From NCBI GenBank assembly GCA_900618425.1, contig UZAN01039725.1, positions 10,327-74,326 on the forward strand: DNA of 64,000 nt. Direction: 5' to 3'. Shown here piece by piece: positions 38,371 to 49,720 of this stretch (its first letter is position 1; every line of letters begins with the position of its first letter). The stretch is from Echinostoma caproni. Lineage: Eukaryota > Platyhelminthes > Trematoda > Plagiorchiida > Echinostomatidae. A program made the translations under genes and the position numbers. The notes beneath the pieces were generated by a model. It did no database searches. It was not told where the DNA came from and saw only the letters and a program-made list of their open reading frames with translations.

Positions 38371-40042
38371 GGGAGTAAATAAGTGTATTGAATAATCGAT
38401 GAAAGTCAATGCTACAGTGGATACCAAATGCATCTGGTGTTTCACGCGAGTAACGCCAATGGATCGCCCATTCGAGATACGCCATTCAATGACAGCAGGT
38501 TAAACAGAGAATCGCTACCGGCAGCCGTGTATCCGGACCACAGTTGCTTAACACTCATGTTATTCCAGATCGTCATAGAATGATGTTATAAACGGAGTCC
38601 TCCATAAACATCGAAATATTCCTCGGTGTGGCCTTCCTCCTACCACGGAAGATCAACCACTACCATAAATATGGCGACATGTACTGAATGTAAAGAAAGG
38701 TTAACTGGGTGTTGCTCACGAAACCGCGTCCGTGCGATTGCACCTCGTTGTACTTTTGAAGTTGCTAGCACAACCCCATATGTACACAGATCCTTTTGCC
38801 TCTAAGCTTGTACTTGGTTGTTCACAGACTCAAGGCACGACTTCGAACAAAAGTTGAGTTGATAGGGACAACACTTTAAACATTGTTCCCAAGGCCCTTC
38901 AAACAGTTTACACATTTCAACAGCAAACCATTCGAACATGTTTCAGTTCTCCAGTGTATGGACTCCTCGATTCTTCAACTTGTTCAAGTGAAAAACTTTG
39001 TTCAGCTGCGTATAAATAATGCCAGAATAGCAGTTCTACATATTCACTTGCAACCTGATCATTCTTCACGTTGAAAAACGAGTTAGTTGGTTAACCACCC
39101 ACCGAACGCTAGCCCATGATTGCGAGACTCAGGCAGCAATTAGAGAGGTATTTGACCACTGGCACCTATAGTGGATCTGTATATTTAATTGGTGAGACAC
39201 TGAGCGGTTGTAGCAGTCTCTAAAACGAGGACGGTTTCAATAACGCGGTCACCTTCCACGTCGTTCAGTTACAGAACTCAAAATATATTGCTTTGTCCCC
39301 GTGATTCGGGGAATGGTATTATCGATGTGGTGACGACTGACAGCATCGCTGAACTGGATGCAGAAGCTTTCTGCGACATTCGGTGCCGCAAAAAGTGCTA
39401 GTTCTTGATCTGCCCCGATTTCACCTACGACTGTCTTTCGTGGACAGCTAACGTTTACGATGAGTACACAGCCCGGTTTATCCCACAGTGAGAGTAGGTG
39501 GCATAAAATAATGATAAAAGTTTGACCTTTTACTTCTTATTCCAAACAATTTTTACGCGAACAATATAATGGGTTAAATGGGCATAAACCCATATCAAAT
39601 CCCATAGACAAGAACAATCAGACAGTTGAATTTATACGCATTAATCGAACTTTGCTTCCATCTGGTAGTCGAGGGACTTTTCGTGTGCTCAAAAGTTGCC
39701 GGCTCATGCGTTGAACTGCAAGTCTTTTCAGATTAACAGATAAAAAAATTCGCCAGTTCAGTAATTCGCGCGTATCGGTCTCGGTGTGAACAAGACATCA
39801 CATGTTCGGTAATTCTACTTCATGCATTCGATTTCACGCTATCCGGAACCAGAAGCAGTTTGGTTTTCGAGATAAGTGTGTCATCGGTGTATCGCCTACT
39901 CGCACCTAAAGCCTAATAAAACCACTTAAAACCATCATTCACACGTGGGTGGAACCCATGCTAGTTGTACATATTTTCACTGCAATAAATATCGCCAACA
40001 AATATCTATGCGTGTTCCATCAGAGATAGTGAGAGTCATGGN

Positions 40043-40093
<51 letters not shown>

Positions 40094-40730
40094 AATAACC
40101 ATCAATCCAATTTTCTTATTCCCGAGTGACATCCGCTGGAAATGCGTCGGCTGAAAACCACAAAGACGATTCACCGAGATGTGCACCGCAGCAATCATTT
40201 TGGTTAAGTTTGGTAAGTCCGATAAAGATGACTGAAAAGTGCTATATCACAAGATGATATCCAGCGAGTCCTTAGTGGTCAAAAAATTGAATCCCCCCTC
40301 CCAACTCTGTTGGATCCGCTGGATATGCATTGTTGATGCTTCTTGAAAAAGGCGAGAGGGACGATTTCTCACTCCGTGTTCTGTTCCCTTCAATTATCTT
40401 CGTTTATGCTCAATGAGGTCCTTGAATTGACTAGGCCATTTGCAATCAAAAGATGTATTCACCATATCAGTTCAAAGTGTGATGCCTAAGCGGGAGTCCC
40501 GGAAACCATGGTGTAGTGGAGGATATCTGTGGAAAGGAACTCAATCCTTTGCAAACTACGGTAATCCAAGCCCGTTGGTAGATTTAAATCGATGCCATAC
40601 GGTTCGAGTAATATTGTAGCAACTCATGAAACCGGCAACCCATTGGTCAACTTCGGGGTCAGAATACCGAATGAATGTGAAGTTCCAATGCAGCTGTGAT
40701 ATAAACTTTCGAGGATATTCAAATTTTGAT
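38371..40730. other. Unrecognised sequence
   Basis: Apart from the AC microsatellite, nothing is recognised. A faint core-like trace (GATATGCATTGTTGATG at about 40323) may be another dead ribozyme repeat. Confidence 0.35.
40043..40091. repeat. (AC)n microsatellite
   Basis: About 24 AC units. The base before it (40042) is an isolated N. Confidence 0.95.
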
Positions 40731-40840
40731 TTGAACTGCTCATCCTTCAGACTTCACCGCCAGGCACCATTCTCAGTTTATCCAGTCACAACCATACAAT
40801 CGAAAGCACTAGACTCGAGTTTCACTCTTATTAGAGCATG
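40731..40840 (-). repeat. Hammerhead repeat, family 2 (copy b, 3' part)
   Basis: Minus-strand copy truncated inside the ribozyme. On the minus strand it reads GCTC-TAATAA-GAGT, GAAAC, TCGA-GTC, TAGTGC and the tail. This copy keeps the intact GAAA box and GTC triplet that copies a and d have lost, but it lacks the CTGATGA box. Confidence 0.7.
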
Positions 40841-40860
40841 TATAGTACAACTATACAAAC

Positions 40861-41095
40861 CAATTCATGCCACAAGCACATCCCTCCAAGTGATGAGTCC
40901 GGAGTTAAAGCCTGGACGGAACGGGGAATATTAACTTCTGATGAGCAGCTATATTGGGGGAGCGAAACTGAAATCTAGAGCTTCCCAGTGTATGCTTGGC
41001 TGGATGAACTGAGAAAGGTAAACACTGAAGCACGGTCAGTGCAAATCACTATCAACCATCCCACACCACTACTCCCAAGAAACTGTAATTTAAAT
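40861..41095 (+). repeat. Hammerhead repeat, family 2 (copy c)
   Basis: Forward copy with a decayed box B (GAGTTAAAGCC), a decayed ribozyme (CTGATGA and GCGAAAC present, stem II and cleavage site lost) and the family tail ending in the ACCATCCCACACCACTACTC block. Confidence 0.65.
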
Positions 41096-41304
41096 GTGAT
41101 TTACTAATTCAGCCTAATAGGTTCGTGGCCAGTTAGCCCGTAACCTGCACCGAAGACCTGACTTCGTGAGAGGCTTTCAATTACAGTTAACGAATAGTCA
41201 ACTGTCTCCCATCGTTGCTATCGGACCAAAATGAACTGATTGACTTTCACTGAGGGCAACACCTAAACAAATATGAATTGGCAATTCGGCTCAGCCCTAG
41301 TATG

Positions 41305-41505
41305 AGCTGATTAGCACAATGACAACACACGCCATCCATGCGATGGATCCGGAGCGTAAATCCTGGACGGGACGGTGGATATGCACTACTGATGAGCTCC
41401 AATAAGAGCGAAACTCGAGGCTAGTGCTTTCGAATGCATGGTTGACCGGGTAAATTGAGGATTGTGCGTAAAGGTTAGGTCTGAAGGGTGGTCAGTTCAA
41501 AGCAA
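41305..41505 (+). repeat. Hammerhead repeat, family 2 (copy d)
   Basis: Forward copy in the same orientation as copy c and about 440 bp downstream of it. It contains a decayed box B (GAGCGTAAATCC), the best family 2 ribozyme core (41383-41427) and the tail up to TGGTCAGTTCAA. Confidence 0.7.
41383..41427 (+). ncRNA. Hammerhead ribozyme core, family 2 copy d (one change at the cleavage site)
   Basis: GCACTA, CTGATGA, perfect stem II GCTC-CAATAA-GAGC, intact GAAA, C-TCGA, GGC and the returning stem I strand TAGTGC (perfect 6 bp). The only core lesion I see is T to G in the GTC triplet, which removes the NUH requirement for cleavage. This is the most nearly complete ribozyme in the window. Confidence 0.8.
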
Positions 41506-43577
41506 TATATCTGCCTGCGTGGTAGTCACTAATAATGACTTGCATCCACTTTATCTGCTTCTTGTGAAAGAATCACATCCGGCTGCTAAGTTCATCTTAG
41601 CAGAGGATCTTATACTTTAGAAATCAAATGACAAATCATTAGCCAAAGATACATTTTTTTGTCAGTGAAAGTTGCAGGCTTCTATTTCTTAGTTTGACGG
41701 TTAGACTACATAGAACTTGTCCGAAACATTCAGGGTCCCAAAGACAGTTAAATTTTGCACCGTGTAAGACGTGCGTATCTTCATTTGTAAGTGTTACATT
41801 TATAGGCACTAACGGAATTCGTGCGTCAACAAGTTTGCTGGTGTTTATTCGCATAGGTTTCTCTGGTCAAAAAGTGTACATTCACATAAAGTGAGAAAAC
41901 TAACGCATTGCACGAATGCTCGTGAAAAACTAAACTTTATTCCGTAAAAATCGCAAATGTTTGGCGATCAATGAATGAAATCAGTTTCTTTTCGAATGAC
42001 TAACTTCAGACTAAAATTGTTACAGCCCAAAGTTGAATCATGGATACGTGGATGCTACCTAGTGTTTACAAGCATTTTACTAAGTTACTAATGTTTATGA
42101 TAACTCAATTCAAAATAACATTTGAGTATCTCTCTTCTTCTGTGTTTATCAGATATGGATTCTGTTTGATGAAGTTGATTCGGACAAAGGACTTGACATT
42201 GAGACCAATCCGATTTGCCAACTATCAGTTCGGTGTTGGCGTGTTTAAAGGAGAGACCGATAAAAATATCATAGACATGGTGGATAAGAAGAGGTAGAGG
42301 ATAGCGGCTACCAACAATGCCAGCGTTTCTTCTGTAAATCTGACTCGAATTTCTATCGACAACAGGAACACAATTTCTCATATAGTTTCACATAGGTTTT
42401 CAAAGAAAACGTCTGTAGATGAGTTAGAACCACCAACTAGGCTGACTATTTGGTTTGAATCGATAATCAGCAAGCTTTATAAAAAACCAACCACAGATAT
42501 AACAAAGAAAACAAATCATCGAATTTCAGTGGTAATGGTTTTATTTAGAGGAAGGCTGATTTTTGTGAGTTTCAAACGACGTAACCCACTGGTGAAACCG
42601 GTGAGGTAGCCGAATGATCTCGTTCACTGTGATCAGTGGGCACACGTTTCATGAAAAACGGCTTGACGTTCACCAATTTCATCGGTTTGTCGTGCGTCTG
42701 TTTTAGATAAATCTGAAATTGAGAGTATGTGGAAACGCTGACTTAACTGAGTGTGTGATTCCAAACATGCTATAAGGATTAACATAAAAAAGAAGAATAG
42801 GGTAAAAAACGAAATTTTGGGTAACAAATAAAAAGAAATGGACAGTGGCGTCCAAGTGAACAGTGATGATGAAAGAAACTGAAAAATGAGTGTCGCACAC
42901 GTTTGATAAATTCGGTAAATTCATCTTAAAATAGTACATTCTATAAATTAGTTTTCGATATGCTACTGCAGTATTTAAGTTTCCGGGGGTTAAATATTTC
43001 AAGTCGCCAACAAACTAGACCAAAGGTTGTATGTTCAAATCCCACACCTGTCACATGCATACCCTAATTCTGTTTGGACAGCTTCTGAATGGCCACAAAC
43101 TCGTTTCCGGAGATTGATGGCACAATTGTCTATTCGATAAAACATGCCTATCATGATTCACCTGTAGACCGACGATTCAACTCCAGACAATGACAGAACT
43201 TGTGATTTTAAGTTGCTTTTTAAATTTCATCAATATGGAAAGAAGACAAATATCGTGAGAAGTTAACATTTCGTTTAGTCTTCTCAATCGTTTACTGAAA
43301 ACAAACACGTACATGGGGTTGTTCAATTATGGTGCATGAATGTGTACACGCGTACAAAGATCAATAAAACATAGAAGTAGACGATCAGCTCCACGGTAAG
43401 TGGATTGACTGTATCAAAAATTTTGTGTGCATAAGTTCGGATGATGTAGTCGAATAAGCAGCGCTTCACTAGTTGCCAAGAGTTTAGCATTGCGATTACC
43501 TAAAAGTGGTTTGAAAGACGAATTGGAGTCAACTGTGTCTTGTTTTCATCAGATGTTTTGCAACAGATGGACCTGGA
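41506..43577. other. Unrecognised sequence
   Basis: Only short frames on both strands. No motif recognised. Confidence 0.4.
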
Positions 43578-43637
43578 TTTCATAGAAGGAATTCGTCGTG
43601 CATAGAGTAAATGAAGCGTAGACTGAAAAGCTGGGAA

Positions 43638-43682
43638 GCACTGTAAAGCTGTTTCGATCTGGTTAGATGTCATCAGCAGTGC
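43638..43682 (-). ncRNA. Hammerhead ribozyme core, left palindrome arm
   Basis: GCACTG, CTGATGA, CATC-TAACCA-GATC (closing C-C mismatch), GAAAC, AGCT, TTA in place of GTC, CAGTGC. Both conserved boxes and stem I are perfect. The TTA triplet still fits NUH but cannot form the usual C-G pair in stem III. Confidence 0.75.
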
Positions 43683-43914
43683 GCAAGCATGCTACCCATT
43701 CGGCCACCAGATTACCAGACCGTTTTTTCATTTCCTATTGACACGATATAGCACCATCCATAATTCGTAATCAACTACGACAGAAATGGGCGTTTCTCTT
43801 GCTTCCAATGCGGTATCGTGTAAATGGAAAATGAAAAACTGTCTGGTAGTTTGTCCGGTGGCCTAGTGGGTAGCATGCTTGCGTACTGCCTGTGAGGTCC
43901 GGGTCGATGGATCC

Positions 43915-43959
43915 GCCCTGCTGATGAGATCTAACCAGGTCGAAACAGCTCTACCATGC
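43915..43959 (+). ncRNA. Hammerhead ribozyme core, right palindrome arm (mutated)
   Basis: GCCCTG, CTGATGA, GATC-TAACCA-GGTC, GAAAC, AGCT, then CTAC where GTCC is expected, and CATGC. Both boxes are intact, but the cleavage triplet and stem I are damaged. Confidence 0.7.
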
Positions 43960-44048
43960 TTCCCAGCTTTTCAGTCTACGCTTCATTTACTCTATGCACG
44001 ACGAATTCCTTCTATGAAATTGAATCAAATCCTGCATTACTCACATGG

Positions 44049-44600
44049 AACCTGGATTTCTTGTAATAACTTGACCATCGACTATCGGTTGTCATCCATT
44101 TCACCAACCTCTTTGGAATATGTTCAGCCATCCGTGGCGAGAGCTGGCAGTTTGTTTTACCTAGATGTGCGTCACCGCAACTGCAGGTGAATTGATATAC
44201 AGTGTGGGAGATGGAACAGGTTTTCCAGCCATGTTTACTTTTGTGCAAATTAACTCAACGAGCAGAGGCATGAGTCTGAATTGAGCAGCTGTGGAATGTA
44301 CGGTCTAGAGCTGACCTCAACTTATGGCGCACATCATTGTAAGTGTGGTCACCTTTGAACGCAGGCTTTAAGTAGGTGTTATTTTTGCTTACGTTTTGGA
44401 TTAGGTCACTATTTGGGAATGGTCTACTGTGAATGTCCATAAACCTATCTGTGTAACCACTGTTTAGCAGTGTTTTCCTCAGGAAATCCTCTTCTTCCTT
44501 TAGTGTGTCTGGAGAACAAATGTCTATCGCCCGATGAAATAGGGTTCTCACAAGCCCACGTTTGTAAGCCATGGGGAAAAAGCTGGAAAAGTGTAGGTAT
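44049..44600 (-). pseudogene. Penelope-like element fragment: linker and GIY-YIG domain
   Basis: From about 44600 down to 44255 the minus strand encodes the conserved segment between reverse transcriptase and endonuclease (YKRGLVRTLFHRAIDIC, then KGDHTYNDVRHKL). From about 44248 it shifts frame into VYQFTCSCGDAHLGKTNCQL, the start of a GIY-YIG endonuclease domain with a cysteine pair, then AEHIPKRLVKWMTT. The reverse transcriptase domain upstream and the rest of the endonuclease downstream are missing. The frameshift is near 44250. The 3' end abuts the tail of the palindromic hammerhead repeat. Penelope-like elements are known to carry hammerheads in their terminal repeats. Confidence 0.85.
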
Positions 44601-46089
44601 TAAAGACAGGTATTATCTGTAGTATTTTTGTGCATCTAATCCGTGCAAAATCAATTTGTTTTCACTCTATTGGGTGATCGCATCACAAATGCACTCAGAG
44701 AGCTTCAAGCCGGGTTTGGGGTGAGATGCAAATTAAAAGACAGTTAGATTCGAGTTTTACTGCGGAAATCCTGTGTGCGCGTCGGACAATTGAAACATGT
44801 GAGCGCTATTTGCTTTGATCGCCGAGTTGAAACTAGCATCGAGTAATTCGTTGTTGGAATAAAGTGATTTCATATCCTTCCAATAAAATTGTTGAAGTCT
44901 GTTTGGAGCAATACTTGCGAACGTAAACGTACAATGTCACCGCTTTAGACTAAACTTATCAGTAGTCAATCATGAACCTCATTCTTCAGTTATGATGAGA
45001 ATATTAGTCTCAGAAACCAGAAACAGATAGTTCCATTCTTCTTCGGGTTCAGGACTTTTAGATACAGGCCGTCAGTCAGTGATGTAATCAATCGTGTGCT
45101 TGAACCCTACTACGGCCATCCCAGCTTTCATCTCCATGGATTGTCTGAACAGTCACCGAGTGGCTATTTGTGGCTCATTGTGTGGTACTGACTAAGCATT
45201 CTAATTATATCAAATAACTAAAAACAAAAACGTGATTTTTATTTATTTATTTACGTGGATAGTGCATAATATCTGACTATTGAATGCTTCCACGATCTCG
45301 AAAAAGTCAGATATATGAACACTACTCACTGGGTAAATCTTTCAAGTGCATTAGCTGAGGTAAGGAAACTATAAATTTGACAGTTTAGTAATTGCTCAAA
45401 CATCAAGTAAATTAAAATGTCAGCTTTTTGTATGTCCTAGAAAAAAAGCATTTTAAACTGTAACTGAAGCGGCAAAAACTAATGCTTTATAACACATTTG
45501 GTTGATGATAGCTTTCTCCCATTTTATGCAGAGATTATCGCTTCAGGAAGATTAGTTGTTCTCATGATTGGTCTGTTCCACGCAGGGCGGTACTGCAACT
45601 TTATGCTTCTGTAATCGTTCCTGCAATTTATATATATATATATATATATGACAATAAGTATTCCAAGATCAGTGATAGAGAATGGACCATATCCGTTACG
45701 TTGGTAATTTGATATTCTTTATCCAGGTCAGACCGGAAACTGGTCTGCGGTTGCATGCGTGCACAGAGTAAGGTGGAACGGCAGAAAACAAGCGTGCAAT
45801 CAGAAAATGATCTTGGATAACTGCATGAACGTACATCGTGAACCACCTGTCATCCCTTTTTGTGTGTACCTGCACCGATTTTAGCCTGACGCGTGCCATT
45901 ACGAAATACGTTTAAGTTTCAGTTCTTACAACCATTACCAATGCACTTACGTGCGCCGGTTTTGTTTGGTGTCTTTTAATTGCCCATTTGTATAAAATAG
46001 CAGAATGATGATTAGAATGTTGAGAGTAGAGTAAGGCGGAAGGTAGCACATTTTGATAGACTGAAGTTACAAGAATAATGAGTAGATGC
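44601..46089. other. Unrecognised sequence
   Basis: No gene recognised. Includes a short TA microsatellite at 45629-45649. Confidence 0.4.
45629..45649. repeat. (TA)n microsatellite
   Basis: About ten TA units. Confidence 0.9.
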
Positions 46090-46639
46090 ATGAGCGACAC
46101 CCAGCCATATCGCTCAGCGTCTCAAACCACCGGTGACCGTCATCCTGGGGTCCCTAGCCAGGGAGCCCAACGGGACCTATGTGACCCAGTCTTCTGGTCA
46201 GGGTTTTCATACCCTCATGCCAGGTCTTAGCTTGACCGCCCTTGAACTTTTTCCAACCGCTACCTGCCTCGCCAAGCGTCGCTCGACGTGGCAACCTATT
46301 TGGTGACATGCGTAGCACATGTCCCAATCAGCGTAATATATGGAGATCGACTACCTATTCCAGTGGACGACCGCGATTACCTAAAACTCTGTGTCTAACC
46401 TCAGCATTGTTCGTCCGGTTATCCCACCAGGCTCATGCAGTGCTACGTAGACAGCGGTGTTCGAACATCGACAGTCTATTTCTATCCTATTCCTGTAATG
46501 GCCAAATCGCTGCGCCGCAAAGCAGAATTGGCCGAACTGCTGCAGCATATACTCGACCCTTCATAGACAACCGGATGTCGCGACGGCGCCACAGATGTCT
46601 CAAGTTGGCAAATGCCAACCGAGCTTTCTGTATGTGAGC

Positions 46640-46943
46640 NNNNNNNNNNNNNNNNNNNNNNNNNNNNNNNNNNNNNNNNNNNNNNNNNNNNNNNNNNNNN
46701 NNNNNNNNNNNNNNNNNNNNNNNNNNNNNNNNNNNNNNNNNNNNNNNNNNNNNNNNNNNNNNNNNNNNNNNNNNNNNNNNNNNNNNNNNNNNNNNNNNNN
46801 NNNNNNNNNNNNNNNNNNNNNNNNNNNNNNNNNNNNNNNNNNNNNNNNNNNNNNNNNNNNNNNNNNNNNNNNNNNNNNNNNNNNNNNNNNNNNNNNNNNN
46901 NNNNNNNNNNNNNNNNNNNNNNNNNNNNNNNNNNNNNNNNNNN
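46640..46943. other. Assembly gap (304 N), probably artificial
   Basis: The 20 bases before the gap (46620-46639) and the 20 bases after it (46944-46963) are identical, and the protein on either side repeats AHIQKA. Joining at this overlap would give a continuous element. Confidence 0.95.
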
Positions 46944-46963
46944 CGAGCTTTCTGTATGTGAGC

Positions 46964-48175
46964 CGATACTTCATCTATGATGTGTCCGCCAGGTGAGACA
47001 TAGCTGCACAGGTAGCAAAACTTGTCTACTTTCTCTACAACTTCACCGGTCAGTGTGAGACTGGGATTTGGTCCAACCGAATCTTGGAGAAGGTGCAAAG
47101 CGCATGCTGAAGATCTCTGCAATAGCACTCAAACTATCCATACAAGCTTGCAACTTACCTGAATCTTCAATTAGTAGCACAATGTCGTCTGCATACTCTA
47201 GATCAGTCTGTCACCTGGGAGTAAATCGATACCACTATCCTCACACGAGGATAGGGCGGTTTCAAGAATTAAATCTATAACAAAGTTAAACAGAAATGGA
47301 GAGAGAGAGGGTAACCCCGTTGAACACCACTTTCCGTGGTGAACTCGAGTGAAAAAGTACAGTAAGCTCGGACTCGACTTCGGTTATTATTATAGAGGGG
47401 TTGTAATATTTCAATAAACATTTCGGGCACACCCTTCAGGGAAAGGCATCACCAGAGTTTAGAGCGGTCGACTGAGTCGAAAGCTGCTTTCAGGTCGAGG
47501 AAGATGGAAATGGTGGGTCTACAAAAAGTGTCTGTGTTCTAAGATTTGACGAAGAGTAAAGATGTGGTCGATACAACCTCGACCAGGTCTAAAACCAGAC
47601 TGGTTCTCACGTGTGCACTCTTCACGAGCGGTAGACAATCGACGGAGTATGATCCCGGCGAGAAGTTTAGGGATGATGTTGATTAAACTAATTTCTCTGT
47701 GTTCTCACAAGAGAACCTGTCGCCCTTCTTGTAAATCGGTATGATCATCGATGCACACCATTCAGTTGGAACCCGTTCATTTTCCCACACTGAACCCAGG
47801 AGTGTTATTAACTCCAAAACAAAGGCTAGACCTCCATCCTTACAAAACCGATGGGGATAGCCCGTCTGGGCCGGAAGCCTTATGCCTTTTGAGATAACTT
47901 ATTTCCCGGGTTACCTCCACTTCAGATGGAGGACTGATGTCAACTGGCAGTAGTTGCACAGTTGAATTGGGTGTAGGGAGGTCTCCTGCTGACGAGAGCC
48001 AGCTGAAATGAGCCTTGAAATGTTCTGCCCATCGATCTAGACGGCGGTGCTGAATATGGATCAGTGTGCCGTCGGACTCGTTAATTACCTCACTTACACC
48101 TGTTTTCCTTGGACCTGTACTCCTAATTATTCGGAAAAGATTGCAACTATTACCGATAGTCGCAGCCTTCTCCAT
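46964..48175 (-). pseudogene. Reverse transcriptase domain of the RTE-like element
   Basis: Motifs in order on the minus strand: RHKASGPDGLSPSVL, IIPIYKKGDR, QSGFRPGRGCIDHIF (47560-47640), motif A FLDLKAAFDSVDRS (about 47461-47517), motif B GVQRGYPLS (about 47301-47339, with RQ of the usual GVRQG swapped), motif C YADDIVLL (about 47180-47200), then VEKVDKFCYL and YVSPGGHI. The catalytic Asp pair survives, but there are stops after SVDRSKLW and around the YADD block. Confidence 0.85.
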
Positions 48176-48599
48176 CTCTCCGCAGTTTCCTACCCACCAC
48201 TTCTCGCGGTCATTCCTCAGACTCTTGATGAGCTGGTTTTTAAGGTATTTGCGCGCTTTGTCGTAGTTTGAACCCGAAGGAATGGCTTTGCGAGCGTCCA
48301 GCAGGGCAACCGAAGTCGGGGAGATCCATCGTTTTTAATTTGATCGTGAGTCAGAATTTACTGTTGTTTCCATTGACATTTTGATCGCTTCCTTGATTGC
48401 CGTCCAGTGCTCACTGAGTCCTCCGGCTGATGGTTGTGCTGAGAGACGATCTGATAGTTCCGCTTCGAAGGCCGATTTGCAACCATTGCTGACATTGTAT
48501 CTGGAGCATCCGTTTTCGGTGGCTTTCCTGCGTTTGTTTACTAGGCGTAGAGAGAATCTTGCTCATAGCAGAGCATGGTCCGTGTCTACGGTGGTTGGT

Positions 48600-49572
48600 C
48601 AGTAGGAGCGGTAGTCTTCAATGGATCCTCGCCAGCGGTAGCTGATGGCAATGTGGTCGATTTGAGTCCAGCGCTGTGAAGCGGTTGGCGGTCTCCATTT
48701 AAGGTGGTGTCTTTAGTGCGATAAGTTCGTGCTTGACAGAAACAGTTGGTGGTCAGCACAAAGTTGGAGTAGGCGTTCTCCGTTGTCAGTCCTGTTGACT
48801 GGGAGTGCATGTGAACCTCCAAGTAACCTCTCTGATTCATCCAGGGATCTTACTTGAGCATTGAAGTCTACAGCGACCACCACGATGTCGGTTGACCGAG
48901 CACTTCGGATTAGTTGAGAGAAGTCCTTGTGGAATTCATCCTTCAATTCTGATGAAATGCAATCTGTCAGTGCATACGCGGATACGACAAATAAGCATCG
49001 ACGTTTCGTTCTGTAGCTGTCGACTCGTACTGATCCATCCAGACGTACGGCGCAAAGTCGGCTGTTAACCGGGATCCAATCGAGAAGTGAGCGCTCGGCT
49101 TTGACACTCAGCGCAATCCCAGCACCAGCAGCACCGCGAGCTTCGGATGTCGCCTGACACCGATATGATTGAAGTAGGGTCTTGTATGTGTGTTTCGGAG
49201 ATACAGCATACATCTATCTGTATGGAAGGTTTCAAGGGTTCTAGCTAAGGCGGCTTGTTGATCAATCTGATAGAGTGTGCGGACATTAAATGCGGCTAAG
49301 TGGAAAGGAGATGTTGACTTCAAAAATCTGATAGCCTCTGAGTGGTTGGCCTCATTAGTTGAACACTGAGTGGCATCCGATGGGTGGCGAAAACAGGATG
49401 CATCTCTCAAGGTATGGGACTGAGAAGAGGAAATAGACAGTTGAGAAAGACGGTTCTCCGAATGGGTACCTAAGACTTTTGAGCACGGCATACTACGCGG
49501 TTGCCCACATCGACGAAGGGGTTTTTCTTTGGGAACCACAACCGGAGCCTTTGACTCAAAAATCTGACCCAC
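48600..49572 (-). pseudogene. AP-type endonuclease domain of the RTE-like element
   Basis: Pieces in order: AAFNVRTLYQ (N-terminal beta strand), CISETHIQD in a separate frame carrying the catalytic Glu, LLDWIPVNSRLCAVRL, CLFVVSAYALTDC (the Y of the usual SAYAPT motif is kept), DIVVVAVDFNAQV (the usual AGDFNAQ has lost its Gly), RTDNGERLLQLCADH, and QIDHIAISYRWRG with the terminal Asp-His pair. At least three frames are needed, so there are several frameshifts plus stops. Confidence 0.85.
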
Positions 49573-49720
49573 AAGGCAAAGGGGTTATGAAATACGTGCT
49601 GGTTCCGTTCTCTCTCCCGCGCGTATCCGAGCGTTAGCGTGATGTGCTGCTGTGCGCTGAGGTTTAACCCGATCAGTTATTTTTTCGAAACGGTTCCCAC
49701 TCTTCGGTTTTGCGTTGAGG

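Larger units (their letters stand above)
43578..44048. repeat. Palindromic inverted duplication of a family 1 hammerhead repeat
   Basis: The left arm (43578-43750, minus orientation) and the right arm (43811-44021, plus orientation) are reverse complements, including copy-specific details such as ATTTCATAGAAGG and GTGCATAGAGTAAATGAAGCG that the other copies lack. The centre is about 60 bp. Box A of the forward arm is intact (TGGCCTAGTGG). Box B is missing in both arms. The forward tail continues to about 44048. This looks like one copy duplicated in inverted form, not two insertions. Confidence 0.85.
46090..49720 (-). mobile_element. RTE/SR2-like non-LTR retrotransposon, nearly full length, decayed
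   Basis: Read on the minus strand, the order is: 5' region, an AP-type endonuclease (about 49350-48600), a connector, reverse transcriptase (about 48180-47000) and the C-terminal region (RLAFANLRHLWRRRDIRL) ending in a short GC-rich 3' region near 46100. The protein resembles the RTE-clade SR2-type elements of schistosomes. Many frameshifts and stops make it inactive. I place it in RTE rather than CR1 from remembered family sequence. The borders are approximate, with no poly-A or target duplication identified. Confidence 0.85.
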
